This document shows, piece by piece, positions 36,419 to 43,866 of a DNA stretch of 64,000 nucleotides (position 1 is the first letter of the stretch; each line of letters starts with the position of its first letter). The stretch spans positions 1-64,000 of the forward strand of contig WFUF01000027.1 in the NCBI GenBank assembly GCA_015485155.1. The letters run 5' to 3'. Position numbers and translations under genes: made by a program. The notes under the pieces were generated by a model. The model was given only the letters and a program-made list of their open reading frames with translations. It made no database searches and was not told the DNA's origin. The stretch comes from Robiginitomaculum sp. (GTDB lineage: Bacteria; Pseudomonadota; Alphaproteobacteria; Caulobacterales; Maricaulaceae).

Positions 36419-37348
36419 ATGGAGGCGACAAAAAAGGGAAATGACTGCGCAGAGCAAGATAAAGCTAGGTGGGCCAGTTCCGGCACGACCAGCACCGGCG
36501 CAGTGGCTTGGACGGAACAATACACACCTTTCGGAGAAACCATTCTCAATCCGGCGGCTAACGATAATCTTGATGGCTATACTGGACACATCAAGGACAA
36601 AGCCACCGGCCTTCAGCCCCTGCCGGGGCCTTCTTCGTTTAAAATTGATTCACTGGATCAATTTTTTGGCTTCTCCAACCAACTGCGAAGTATGCAAGCC
36701 CGTTACTACGATCCGGCACTCGGGCGGTTTCTAAGCATTGACCCGGTGGGGTTCAGCCCCGACATGCCATTCATGTTTGGCAGGTATACGTATGTCGGTA
36801 ACGACCCCATCAACGCCTGGGATCCATTTGGGTTGCAAAGCTGCTCAAATGGAACAAAATGCCCTGATATAATGCCCCTTCCACCTAAAAAAGCCCTTAA
36901 AGTAGCGGATGCGGCAGCAAAAAGCCAGAAAAGTGGTAAGGAGGGAGGATCGAGCATGTATCGTAATCGTGAAACCGGTGAAGAACGTATTGTAGCAGGA
37001 GATGACGCAGGATCGTGCAAGGAAAACAGTTTTAGGCATAAGATTGGAAACCGTGATGAGAATGAGGATGTCGTAGCGCTTGGCCATACGCATTTAGACA
37101 AGGGACAAGGACAGGGCGGTCTTGCCCGCTACAAAGGTAGAAGAGATCAAAACGCGCCCAGTGAAGCTGATCAAGCAGCTATGGATAAAGTCAATGCTCC
37201 AATTATAACGGTTGGACCAGATGTTACGTCACAGTTATACCGTGTAGACGGTCAAGACAGAGTTCAGATTCTGAAAGGGTCAGAAAAAAAGATGCCTAAC
37301 TTAAAGCGCCAGAGAATTAAAAAATGCACGGGAGAAACTCAATGTTAA
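36419..37348 (+). CDS. 5'-truncated RHS fragment 3 with JAB/DUF4329-like tip
   Basis: 309 residues. The first ~20 are unrelated to RHS. RHS homology starts at SSGTTSTGAVAW and passes the RHS-associated core into a tip of ~165 residues. The tip contains VVALGHTHLDKG followed ~25 residues later by PSEADQAAM, an HxH...SxxD pattern as in JAB/MPN metalloproteases and the DUF4329 group of RHS tips. It carries one E insertion (36613-36691). Signal peptide and YD repeats are absent. A lipoprotein gene overlaps its last codons. Confidence 0.72.
   Translation: MEATKKGNDCAEQDKARWASSGTTSTGAVAWTEQYTPFGETILNPAANDNLDGYTGHIKDKATGLQPLPGPSSFKIDSLDQFFGFSNQLRSMQARYYDPALGRFLSIDPVGFSPDMPFMFGRYTYVGNDPINAWDPFGLQSCSNGTKCPDIMPLPPKKALKVADAAAKSQKSGKEGGSSMYRNRETGEERIVAGDDAGSCKENSFRHKIGNRDENEDVVALGHTHLDKGQGQGGLARYKGRRDQNAPSEADQAAMDKVNAPIITVGPDVTSQLYRVDGQDRVQILKGSEKKMPNLKRQRIKKCTGETQC
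36613..36691 (+). repeat. Palindromic element E, copy E2b (in-frame insert in RHS)
   Basis: It has the same position and length as E2a, with two or three base changes (ttctccaacc, actgcgaag), and the frame is kept. It lies in fragment 3, which lacks the E1 insertion. So E2 was present before the fragments diverged or was spread by recombination. Confidence 0.88.
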
Positions 37349-37791
37349 AAAACTTCATTCCAATAGCGACGTTGGGTTTTTCTATTTTTTTTCTTGCAGG
37401 TTGTCAGGTATCTGCAGTTAGTGAGGGTTTTGAACATGTGCCGATAGAAATCTTGCTCTCGGAGGCATCTTCTTTCGATGGCCATTCAATTTGCAGCACA
37501 GGATTCGTTAAGGCTGGTGAGGGTGTATATGTATACGCAAGTATTGATGATTTGAGGCACAAAACTTACGATAAAATGGTTGTGTTACATTTTTATGATA
37601 CTAAACGCCCTGACTATAATGCATTGAGGCTTAACCAAAAAGTTCAATTTTGCGGAGTAGTTGAATTTGATAAAGATTGTTGGAGAGAGATCAATCCTAA
37701 GATTAGTGGTCCCAACTGTGTTCCGTATAACAAACCTGTTGATGTTAATGTCAGCAAATTTAATTATGGAACTGACATAGATAGCAGATAA
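37342..37791 (+). CDS. Lipoprotein, candidate immunity for RHS fragment 3
   Basis: 149 residues from the ATG at 37342 (GGGAG upstream), which overlaps the stop of the RHS fragment by seven bases, so translation would be coupled. The signal segment FIPIATLGFSIFFLAGC has a lipobox. The mature part (IEILLSEASSFDGHSICSTGFVKAGEGVYVYAS...LNQKVQFCGVVEF) has the look of an OB-fold-like immunity protein with several cysteines, but the family is not assigned. Export to the envelope suggests that the cognate tip acts outside the cytoplasm. Confidence 0.62.
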   Translation: MLKNFIPIATLGFSIFFLAGCQVSAVSEGFEHVPIEILLSEASSFDGHSICSTGFVKAGEGVYVYASIDDLRHKTYDKMVVLHFYDTKRPDYNALRLNQKVQFCGVVEFDKDCWREINPKISGPNCVPYNKPVDVNVSKFNYGTDIDSR

Positions 37792-37807
37792 AGGCTATTG
37801 ATGTTAG

Positions 37808-38002
37808 ATGGTTAGCACGAGACGACGGAGCAGGCTCTCAACAAGTATTCAAAGTGAGCTTATCAAGTATTTCTGTGCGGGTGTGACGGCTCGTTCGGCG
37901 GCCCAGTTGACGGGGGTAAATCGCAACACGGCGATCCTGTTTTACCACAAACTGCGCGAGGTGATCTTCTGCCGTCTGGAAATTATGGTGACAGTTTACT
38001 AA
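37808..38002 (+). pseudogene. IS1595-family transposase, N-terminal remnant
   Basis: 64 residues. RRRSRLSTSIQSELIKYFCAGVTARSAAQLTGVNRNTAILFYHKLREVI is the N-terminal zinc/HTH-type region of IS1595-like transposases. The reading is cut after CRLE by the boundary sequence aattatggtgacag, and the catalytic domain is missing. It is a scrap of an insertion sequence in the RHS array. Confidence 0.72.
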
Positions 38003-38018
38003 ATGCACTTAATTGTTC
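37981..38018 (+). repeat. RHS-fragment boundary sequence, copy B
   Basis: aattatggtgacagtttactaaatgcacttaattgttc differs from copy A (34437-34474) at very few positions. Here it follows the IS1595 scrap instead of an immunity gene, so the boundary sequence moved with, or before, the RHS fragment. Confidence 0.7.
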
Positions 38019-39136
38019 ATACCAATACTGCCAACAAGCGCACCGATTACATCGGCGAGGTAGCGCGGATAACCAATGGCAATGTAACTTACTTGCACAA
38101 GGATCATCTCGGTTCAGCCAGTTCTGGCACCACCAGCACCGGCGCAATAGTGTGGAACGAGCAATACACCTTCAGCCACTGCCGTGGCCTTTTCCATTTA
38201 CAAATGATTCACTGGATCATTTGTTCTGCATTCGCAGACCAATTCCAAAGTGGCGAAACTATCCTAAATCCAGCCGCAAACGATACTTCGGAGGCGGTTG
38301 AACGAGAGTTCAAATTTTTGATCCGGGGGATTAAAAATAGCTGTAGAAGGCCCGGCAGGACAGACGGATACACCGGCCACATCAAAGACAAAGCCACCGG
38401 CCTTCAGCCCCTGCCGGGGCCTTCTTCGTTTAAAATTGATTCACTGGATCAATTTTTTGGCTTCGCCAACCAACTACGAAGTATGCAAGCCAGATACTAC
38501 GATCCGGCACTGGGTAGGTTCCTGTCGATTGACCCGGTGGGGTTCATGCCATCCCGCCCGGGACAATTTAACCGCTATAGCTACACATATAACGATCCGG
38601 TTAATTTTATTGATCCAGATGGTAAGATTGCTGCCGGGTTAAAAATTGAAGGACAAGCAGTTGCGGGCAAAGGTGGTAAATTCTCTCTTGAGGTCTCTGT
38701 AGATTTTAAAACTGGAGAAATTAGAGCTTCAGGCTCGGTCGGTTTCCGAGCGGGACTTAGGGGCAAGGGAAATATTTCTGGTTTTGTCGAGCCAAGCCTA
38801 AAACGAGGCAATAGTCTCAGCGCCAAAGGCGTTGTTTCTGTAGAAGGCGGCGTAGATATTGAGACTCCAATTGGCACAGGAGAGATAGATTCCTACGCGG
38901 AGTTTGGCGCAGGAACTGACGTGTTGGTGACTCCTGATCTAGATGCTTTGCTCGATGTCTCGGGCAATTTGGGTCCAGTTAGCGTTGATGAAAATGGCCG
39001 CGCTTCAGTTGGCATCGGTGGCGCTCTTGGTGCGAGCGCCGGAATCGAATATACTATTGAGGGTAGTTTTTCGATACCAGACACTGTCGATGCTGTCATA
39101 AACGTAGTTGATAGTATCAAGGAGAAGTTTGAATGA
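38003..39136 (+). CDS. 5'-truncated RHS fragment 4 with glycine-rich beta tip
   Basis: 377 residues. After the boundary it reads HTNTANKRTDYIGEVARI: the start of fragment 2 (TNTAN) is joined to a point ~110 codons further on (SANKRTDYIGE in the full gene), so the core was shortened between two similar gccaa-type stretches. It carries three E insertions (E1b, E3 inverted, E2c), all in frame. The tip (KIAAGLKIEGQAVAGKGGKFSLEVSVDFKTGEIRASGSVGF...) is repetitive, glycine- and beta-rich, of unknown activity. The signal peptide is missing. Confidence 0.72.
   Translation: MHLIVHTNTANKRTDYIGEVARITNGNVTYLHKDHLGSASSGTTSTGAIVWNEQYTFSHCRGLFHLQMIHWIICSAFADQFQSGETILNPAANDTSEAVEREFKFLIRGIKNSCRRPGRTDGYTGHIKDKATGLQPLPGPSSFKIDSLDQFFGFANQLRSMQARYYDPALGRFLSIDPVGFMPSRPGQFNRYSYTYNDPVNFIDPDGKIAAGLKIEGQAVAGKGGKFSLEVSVDFKTGEIRASGSVGFRAGLRGKGNISGFVEPSLKRGNSLSAKGVVSVEGGVDIETPIGTGEIDSYAEFGAGTDVLVTPDLDALLDVSGNLGPVSVDENGRASVGIGGALGASAGIEYTIEGSFSIPDTVDAVINVVDSIKEKFE
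38171..38251 (+). repeat. Palindromic element E, copy E1b (in-frame insert in RHS)
   Basis: Nearly identical to E1a (first base t for c) and at the same codon position in the RHS core. 81 bases encode 27 residues in place of two. Confidence 0.85.
38285..38362 (-). repeat. Palindromic element E, copy E3, inverted orientation, in frame
   Basis: 78 bases replace Asn-Leu of the intact protein (AANDNLDG) by 26 residues, frame kept. The reverse complement aligns along its whole length with E2: cctgccggg start, ggccttct block, central palindrome attttt(a/g)atcc-ggg, hairpin ttgaac-tctc-gttcaa at stem 3, and final ccgaagt. Inverted orientation gives an unrelated peptide, TSEAVEREFKF...RRPGR. Confidence 0.82.
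38404..38482 (+). repeat. Palindromic element E, copy E2c (in-frame insert in RHS)
   Basis: Identical in plan and position to E2a. It is the third copy at the same codon of three different RHS fragments and absent from the full-length RHS gene. Confidence 0.88.
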
Positions 39137-39183
39137 TCACAACTGATTGTTTTGAAAAAAAACAAGCACATGAGAATTAGATT

Positions 39184-39501
39184 ATGAGCATCGGTCGGGT
39201 TGTAAAAATTGCCTTTTCACCTTTGGTTGGCACAACGACCCTTTTGGGAATTGTCGTTGCCACAACCTTGCTTCAGTTCCTCGTGATTGAACATGAAACG
39301 CTGCCGCAAGCGGCTTTTTACGCGATTGGATACGTGGCTTTTACCCTCAGTTTGAAGCTGATTTTGGGAGCGGTGTTCGGACTTTTCGTTAATCAGGCAA
39401 GTGGTGTATCACCGCGAGGATCGATGCTTCTACTGGCACTGATTTTGATGATTGGCGGAATGTTTTTGTTGATGCCCCTGCTATCAGAATATGCGGTTTG
39501 A
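39184..39501 (+). CDS. Small membrane protein, candidate immunity for RHS fragment 4
   Basis: 105 residues with three hydrophobic helices (LVGTTTLLGIVVATTLLQFLV, AAFYAIGYVAFTLSLKLILGAVFGLFV, MLLLALILMIGGMFLLMPLL). No family is recognised. It starts 47 bases after the tip's stop. Immunity function is inferred from place and size. Confidence 0.5.
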   Translation: MSIGRVVKIAFSPLVGTTTLLGIVVATTLLQFLVIEHETLPQAAFYAIGYVAFTLSLKLILGAVFGLFVNQASGVSPRGSMLLLALILMIGGMFLLMPLLSEYAV

Positions 39502-39570
39502 ATGATACTAAGCTGGTCTTTATCTAACAAATATATCTAATGTACTTACGCTTATGAATTACGGTAATAA

Positions 39571-40131
39571 ATTACGGCAGCAATTGGTGCAGCCATAGGT
39601 GCAGGTATTGAAACCACTTCTCAATTGATACAAAATGGAGGGGATTTTAGTAATTTGGATAGCGCAGCAATTGGTAAGGCTGCTCTTGTTGGCGGTGTTA
39701 TAGGCTTAACAGGTGGCATTGCAGGTGCTGCTACAAAAGGAGCCATAACAGTGACTAAAGGTGCTTTATCTGCAAGCACGACTGGTGGACGCGTTGCGCA
39801 GGGTGTGGCCATTGGATCGGTTGGTAACGCATCAAGTGAGTTAGCGGCACAGGTGATAAACGGAGAAAATATTGATGCAGGCGCAATAGCGGAGGCAGGC
39901 GCCATTGGCGCTGTAGCCGGTATTGCTGGCGGGGTAGCGGGCGCAAAAGCTGGCGATGGTCTTAAGGCTATGGGTTTTCGACGCGCTACCCCTGCTGATC
40001 TCGTACCAAACAATGCTGGAATATCTGGAGGGATTAGAAATCCAAAAGTAGCGGAAGCAGGAGCTAACGTAGTGCAAGCGGCGGTTGGTTCTGCAGTTAA
40101 AGTGGCAGAGGATCGATACTCTAGTGATTAA
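39571..40131 (+). pseudogene. Orphan RHS tip 2 (no core, no usual start)
   Basis: The frame opens after a stop at 39568 and reads ITAAIGAAIGAGIETTSQLIQNGGDFSNLD, the alanine/glycine-rich pre-toxin region of RHS proteins, then a further Gly/Ala-rich hydrophobic part and NPKVAEAGANVVQAAVGSAVKVAEDRYSSD. The first possible start is TTG 39625, within the domain. It is preceded by two aattacgg motifs. Like orphan tip 1 it appears to have lost its core. A small membrane protein follows after 28 bases. Confidence 0.6.
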
Positions 40132-40159
40132 GTTCTTAATAATGAGTTTGGAAGTTTAG

Positions 40160-40417
40160 ATGAGTTTTAAGTCTTTATGGATTTATGTATTGTTGTCGAT
40201 AGTGATGATACTTCTTGCATTATTATATTGCGCTCTGTTAGTTCCCGCGCTGCTATTTGCAATGCTATTAGGGGAATTAGGACTTCCAGAATCATTTCAG
40301 ATGCCAATGTTTTTCATGATTACCGGTTTGTATTTCATTCCATGGGGGTTCTTCGGATTATTATATTATAATACTGTCGAGGGGCGTGTGAAGAAATGGC
40401 TAATGAAAGTTATATGA
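40160..40417 (+). CDS. Small two- to three-helix membrane protein, candidate immunity for orphan tip 2
   Basis: 85 residues. The start ATG has GGAAG upstream. Hydrophobic segments IYVLLSIVMILLALLYCALLVPALLFAMLL and MPMFFMITGLYFIPWGFFGLLYY make it a membrane protein. No family is recognised, and its place after a tip is the only hint to function. An aattacgg motif lies 17 bases past its stop. Confidence 0.5.
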   Translation: MSFKSLWIYVLLSIVMILLALLYCALLVPALLFAMLLGELGLPESFQMPMFFMITGLYFIPWGFFGLLYYNTVEGRVKKWLMKVI

Positions 40418-40545
40418 CTTTCTATAGCGATCAGAATTACGGTAATGGTATGGAGGCCCCACGCGGCTTTTAGGGTGTGAACCCAATTCATAGCATTGAT
40501 TTTATTACCGAACGCTGATTCAAACTCTCAAAAGGAGATTGAATT

Positions 40546-40836
40546 ATGCGTCTTTACTTGTTGGATGAAGAATGGGCCATTATTGAGCCGCTATTACCCT
40601 TGAAAAAGAGAGGGACGAAACGGGTAGATGACCGCAAACCCACCTGCCACCACATGAAGAAAACCCTTGCAATCAAAGGGCCCTCCATAGATGATAGGAA
40701 AAAGTTTCTCGACTCTGACCGATGGGATATCTCGTTATCCATCCTGCACAATGACATGAGCAGTGCGGCGGATGATAAAATCTATTCACGCCGCTGCCAG
40801 CAGATTCCTGCCAGCAAGAATATCTGCGCTGCATAA
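40546..40836 (+). pseudogene. IS5-family transposase remnant
   Basis: The N-terminal LLDEEWAIIEPLLPLKKRGTKRVDDRK matches the first helices of IS5-family (IS427/IS1031-like) transposases. After that the ORF continues with unrelated residues, and the catalytic part is missing. It closes the RHS array on the right and runs into the 3' end of the convergent YhhN-like gene. Confidence 0.7.
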
Positions 40837-41429
40837 TAGCTGGCCATCACCGCAATGTGGCGAAACTCCAATGGAGCCACAAAACGATCAATTCCGATCA
40901 TGGTATCGGATAAAACAAACAATACTGCCCCCAATCGTGTCCAGCGCGATACTGTTCCGGCAAAACTAGCCGCCACCATTAAAGATAAAATAAGAAAATA
41001 TGCTGCAATTGCCGGCATTAGCGGGCCGGTTTTTGGAAGAACAAGCGCCCCCATCACCAGCGCATAGACACCAATCAAAACAATGATGGTGCGCCGCGAA
41101 GTATCCAACTCGCTCCATTTACGCAAATAACGGGTCAAAATCCATAAATAAAACAAATGCGCGATAAAAAATGCCGCCATTCCTGTCAAAAATGCCAGAT
41201 CAAAGGGGCTGGCCAGTATAAAATCACCCAGACCTGAAAAAACCAATGCCAAACTCAGGGCCGTGCGAGATCGTATCGGCGCTTCCAGCCAAGCAATCAA
41301 TGCCAAGAACCAGATCGGCATGGATTTAACCAAGGCCTGCGCCGGGAACGTAAACAATTGCGGTACAAACAAATAGCTTGCGGATAACAGGGCAGCTAGA
41401 ACAAGAAGGAACTTGCTGTAATTACTCAT
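40782..41429 (-). CDS. YhhN-family (lysoplasmalogenase-like) membrane protein
   Basis: A 215-residue protein with about eight short membrane helices. Typical family segments: LALVFSGLGDFILA (with the conserved Gly-Asp), FFIAHLFYLWIL and GAVLFVLSDTMIGIDRF (second conserved Asp). Family members in animals hydrolyse the vinyl-ether bond of lysoplasmalogen, and the bacterial role is less clear. Its start overlaps the xth stop by four bases. The IS5 remnant ORF overlaps its 3' end on the other strand. Confidence 0.8.
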   Translation of the reverse strand: MSNYSKFLLVLAALLSASYLFVPQLFTFPAQALVKSMPIWFLALIAWLEAPIRSRTALSLALVFSGLGDFILASPFDLAFLTGMAAFFIAHLFYLWILTRYLRKWSELDTSRRTIIVLIGVYALVMGALVLPKTGPLMPAIAAYFLILSLMVAASFAGTVSRWTRLGAVLFVLSDTMIGIDRFVAPLEFRHIAVMASYYAAQIFLLAGICWQRRE

Positions 41430-42208
41430 AAATCGAGCTCGGCAATTACCGGCACATGATCTGATGGTTTTTCCATTCCCCGTACTTTTTTGGCGATTTC
41501 AATTCCTTGCAGATGATCTGTAGCCTGTGCTGATAGCAAAATATGGTCTATGTGAATGCCATGGTCTTTAGCCCATGCCCCGCGCTGATAATCCCAAAAT
41601 GTGTACTGGTGATCGCGCCCGTCTTTGACTTCCCAGGCATTAGCAAGGCCCAGCCAATGCAAAGCCGCAAAGCGACTGCGGGTTTCATCAGCCATCAACG
41701 CATCATCCTTCCACACAGCCGGATCCCAGCAATGACTATCTTTGGCAATAACATTATAATCTCCGGCTAAAATCAGCGGTTCTTCAAACGCCAGCAAGGA
41801 TTTGGCATGATCGCGCAATCTTTCCATCCATTGCAATTTATAATCAAATTTTTGCGTTTCCTTTGGATTACCATTGGGCAGATAAATACTGGCTACCCGG
41901 ATTGGAGCTTTTGCTGCAGCAATCACACATTCGATGTATCTGGCCTGTTCATCGCCTTCGTCACCAGGCAAGCCCGGCAAGGTCTCCTCAATTGCATATT
42001 TGGAAAGAATAGCCACACCGTTATAGGATTTTTGTCCCAAAACCGCGCAATTATAACCCAAGTCCTCAAACTCAAGATACGGGAACTGATCGCTTTGGCA
42101 TTTGATCTCCTGCAAACAAACCACATCTGGTTTGGCTTCGGACAGCCAAGCAGTGATGGTTGCAATACGAGTTCGCACCGAATTTACATTCCATGTGGCA
42201 ATTTTCAC
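41426..42208 (-). CDS. xth: Exodeoxyribonuclease III
   Basis: An AP endonuclease and 3'-5' exonuclease of base-excision repair, 260 residues. The proper start is GTG 42208 (VKIATWNVNSVRTR) with AAGGGG upstream. The track start would run into erpA. Catalytic features: ATWNVNS (Asn), DVVCLQEIKC (Glu), LAGDYNV (Asp/Asn), and the C-terminal HIDHILLS and KPSDHVPVIAEL (Asp-His). It starts 10 bases after the erpA stop. Confidence 0.93.
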   Translation of the reverse strand: MKIATWNVNSVRTRIATITAWLSEAKPDVVCLQEIKCQSDQFPYLEFEDLGYNCAVLGQKSYNGVAILSKYAIEETLPGLPGDEGDEQARYIECVIAAAKAPIRVASIYLPNGNPKETQKFDYKLQWMERLRDHAKSLLAFEEPLILAGDYNVIAKDSHCWDPAVWKDDALMADETRSRFAALHWLGLANAWEVKDGRDHQYTFWDYQRGAWAKDHGIHIDHILLSAQATDHLQGIEIAKKVRGMEKPSDHVPVIAELDL

Positions 42209-42218
42209 CAAAAACCCC

Positions 42219-42548
42219 TTAAACCGAAAAGCTGGTGCCGCAGCCACAACCCGCAGTGGCATTGGGGTTATTAATTTTGAAAGCAGCTCCGATAAGTTCA
42301 TCTGAAAAATCAATTTCAGAGCCACTTAAAAACTCCAATGACATAGCATCAATCACCACTGTCGCTCCATCACGCTCAATTACCAAATCATCATCCGCCG
42401 GCGCATCGGCAAAGTCAAAGGTATAGGAAAAACCTGAACAGCCGCCACCTACTACGCCCACTCGCAAGGCATAGCGTTTTTGCTGCTCCATTATTTCATT
42501 TATACGCCTGGCGGCATTAGCGCTTAGGGTTACGTTGGTATCAGACAT
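42219..42548 (-). CDS. erpA: ErpA/IscA-type iron-sulfur cluster insertion protein
   Basis: A 109-residue A-type carrier that delivers Fe-S clusters to apoproteins. The three conserved cysteines are present: GGGCSGF near residue 37 and the C-terminal pair in AGCGCGTSFSV. Spacing and length are those of ErpA. It is the first gene of a minus-strand cluster erpA-xth-yhhN and is divergent from dgt. Confidence 0.9.
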   Translation of the reverse strand: MSDTNVTLSANAARRINEIMEQQKRYALRVGVVGGGCSGFSYTFDFADAPADDDLVIERDGATVVIDAMSLEFLSGSEIDFSDELIGAAFKINNPNATAGCGCGTSFSV

Positions 42549-42630
42549 GGTATTGATCCAATTTCACGGGTGGGATTACATAATATTTTGCTATATATGG
42601 GTACAAAATTGCAAAAGGCAAAATGAAATT

Positions 42631-43815
42631 ATGTCTAAACTGTTTCAAATTCCACCACGCGCCCCATTTGCCGCCGATCCGTTGAACTCTCGTGGCCGGT
42701 TGTTTGACCAGGAAGCCAGCCCGACCCGCACTCCATATCAACGTGATCGCGACCGGGTAATTCATTGCACAGCCTTTCGCAGGCTAAAGCACAAAACCCA
42801 GGTTTTTGTAGCTGATGAAGATGATTATTATCGCACTCGCCTCACCCATTCGCTGGAAGTAGCGCAAATTGCCCGTTCAATATCCCGCGTCTTGGGATTG
42901 GACGAGGATTTGGCAGAAACCCTAGCCCTAGGCCATGACCTTGGTCACCCCCCCTTTGGCCATGCCGGAGAAGATGTTCTTAACGAAGCAATGAAAGAGT
43001 TTGAAGGTTTTGACCATAACGCCCAGACTTTGCGTATTGTTACCCATATCGAACAGGTCTACCCGGATTTCGATGGCCTGAACCTTACTTGGGAGACACT
43101 GGAGGGCATCGTCAAACATAACGGGCCAATTATTACTAAACCTGACACAAAGCTGCCATGGGCATTTCGTGCATTTGAAGGTTGGGACTGGCTGCAAACC
43201 CACACCTATGCCGGAGCCGAAGCCCAGGTTGCGGCATTGGCTGATGATATTGCCTATAACAATCACGATATTGACGATGGACTGCGGGCAGGACTCATAA
43301 GCATCGAGCAATTGCTTGAATTACCAATGGTGGGAGATGCATTCAAGAATGTTATGGATCAGTACCCGGATCTGAAACAGACCAAGATAATTCGCGAGGC
43401 AGTGCGCCGTCTGATCGGTTACTGGATTGACGACTTATTGCGTGAGACCCGCGCCAATATTGAGCGCTTTAAACCAGAATGTGCTGATGATGTGCGCGAG
43501 ATGGGTCAGCCATTGGTAATTTTTTCTGAAGAAATGGAGCAAAATATTACTACTTTACGCTCTTTTTTACAGGAAAAACTATATCGCCACTATCAGGTAA
43601 ACGGCACTCGGAACAAATCAAAACGCGCTGTTCGTCAACTATTTGATGTGTTCTTGCATGACCCCTATTTACTCCCCCCTCACCTGCAACAACTGATCGG
43701 CAAACCAGGAGATGTCAAAACCGCCCGCGTGGTCTGTGATCACATTGCCGCCATGACTGATACTTTTGCCATTGGCGAACACAAGCGTCTATTTTCCCTT
43801 GATGTGGGACTTTAG
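42631..43815 (+). CDS. dgt: dGTPase-like HD-domain triphosphohydrolase
   Basis: 394 residues from the ATG at 42631 (MSKLFQIPPRAPF). The track start at 42535 overlaps erpA. Family motifs: RDRDRVIHCTAFRRLKHKTQVF, TRLTHSLEVAQIAR, and the HD motif ALGHDLGHPPFGHAGED, then VAALADDIAYNNHDIDDG. It hydrolyses dNTPs to deoxynucleoside and triphosphate; substrate preference in this group varies. In many alphaproteobacteria argS follows dgt, but here the SPOR protein comes directly. Confidence 0.9.
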   Translation: MSKLFQIPPRAPFAADPLNSRGRLFDQEASPTRTPYQRDRDRVIHCTAFRRLKHKTQVFVADEDDYYRTRLTHSLEVAQIARSISRVLGLDEDLAETLALGHDLGHPPFGHAGEDVLNEAMKEFEGFDHNAQTLRIVTHIEQVYPDFDGLNLTWETLEGIVKHNGPIITKPDTKLPWAFRAFEGWDWLQTHTYAGAEAQVAALADDIAYNNHDIDDGLRAGLISIEQLLELPMVGDAFKNVMDQYPDLKQTKIIREAVRRLIGYWIDDLLRETRANIERFKPECADDVREMGQPLVIFSEEMEQNITTLRSFLQEKLYRHYQVNGTRNKSKRAVRQLFDVFLHDPYLLPPHLQQLIGKPGDVKTARVVCDHIAAMTDTFAIGEHKRLFSLDVGL

Positions 43816-43866
43816 GGCAGTTTCAATAGAACACGATGATTCGTAAAACGATTACAAGGCTACGAA

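Noticed and set aside
33159-40840. Prophage or integrated plasmid
   Set aside because: No integrase, structural phage gene or replication gene is seen; the content is RHS tips with IS scraps.
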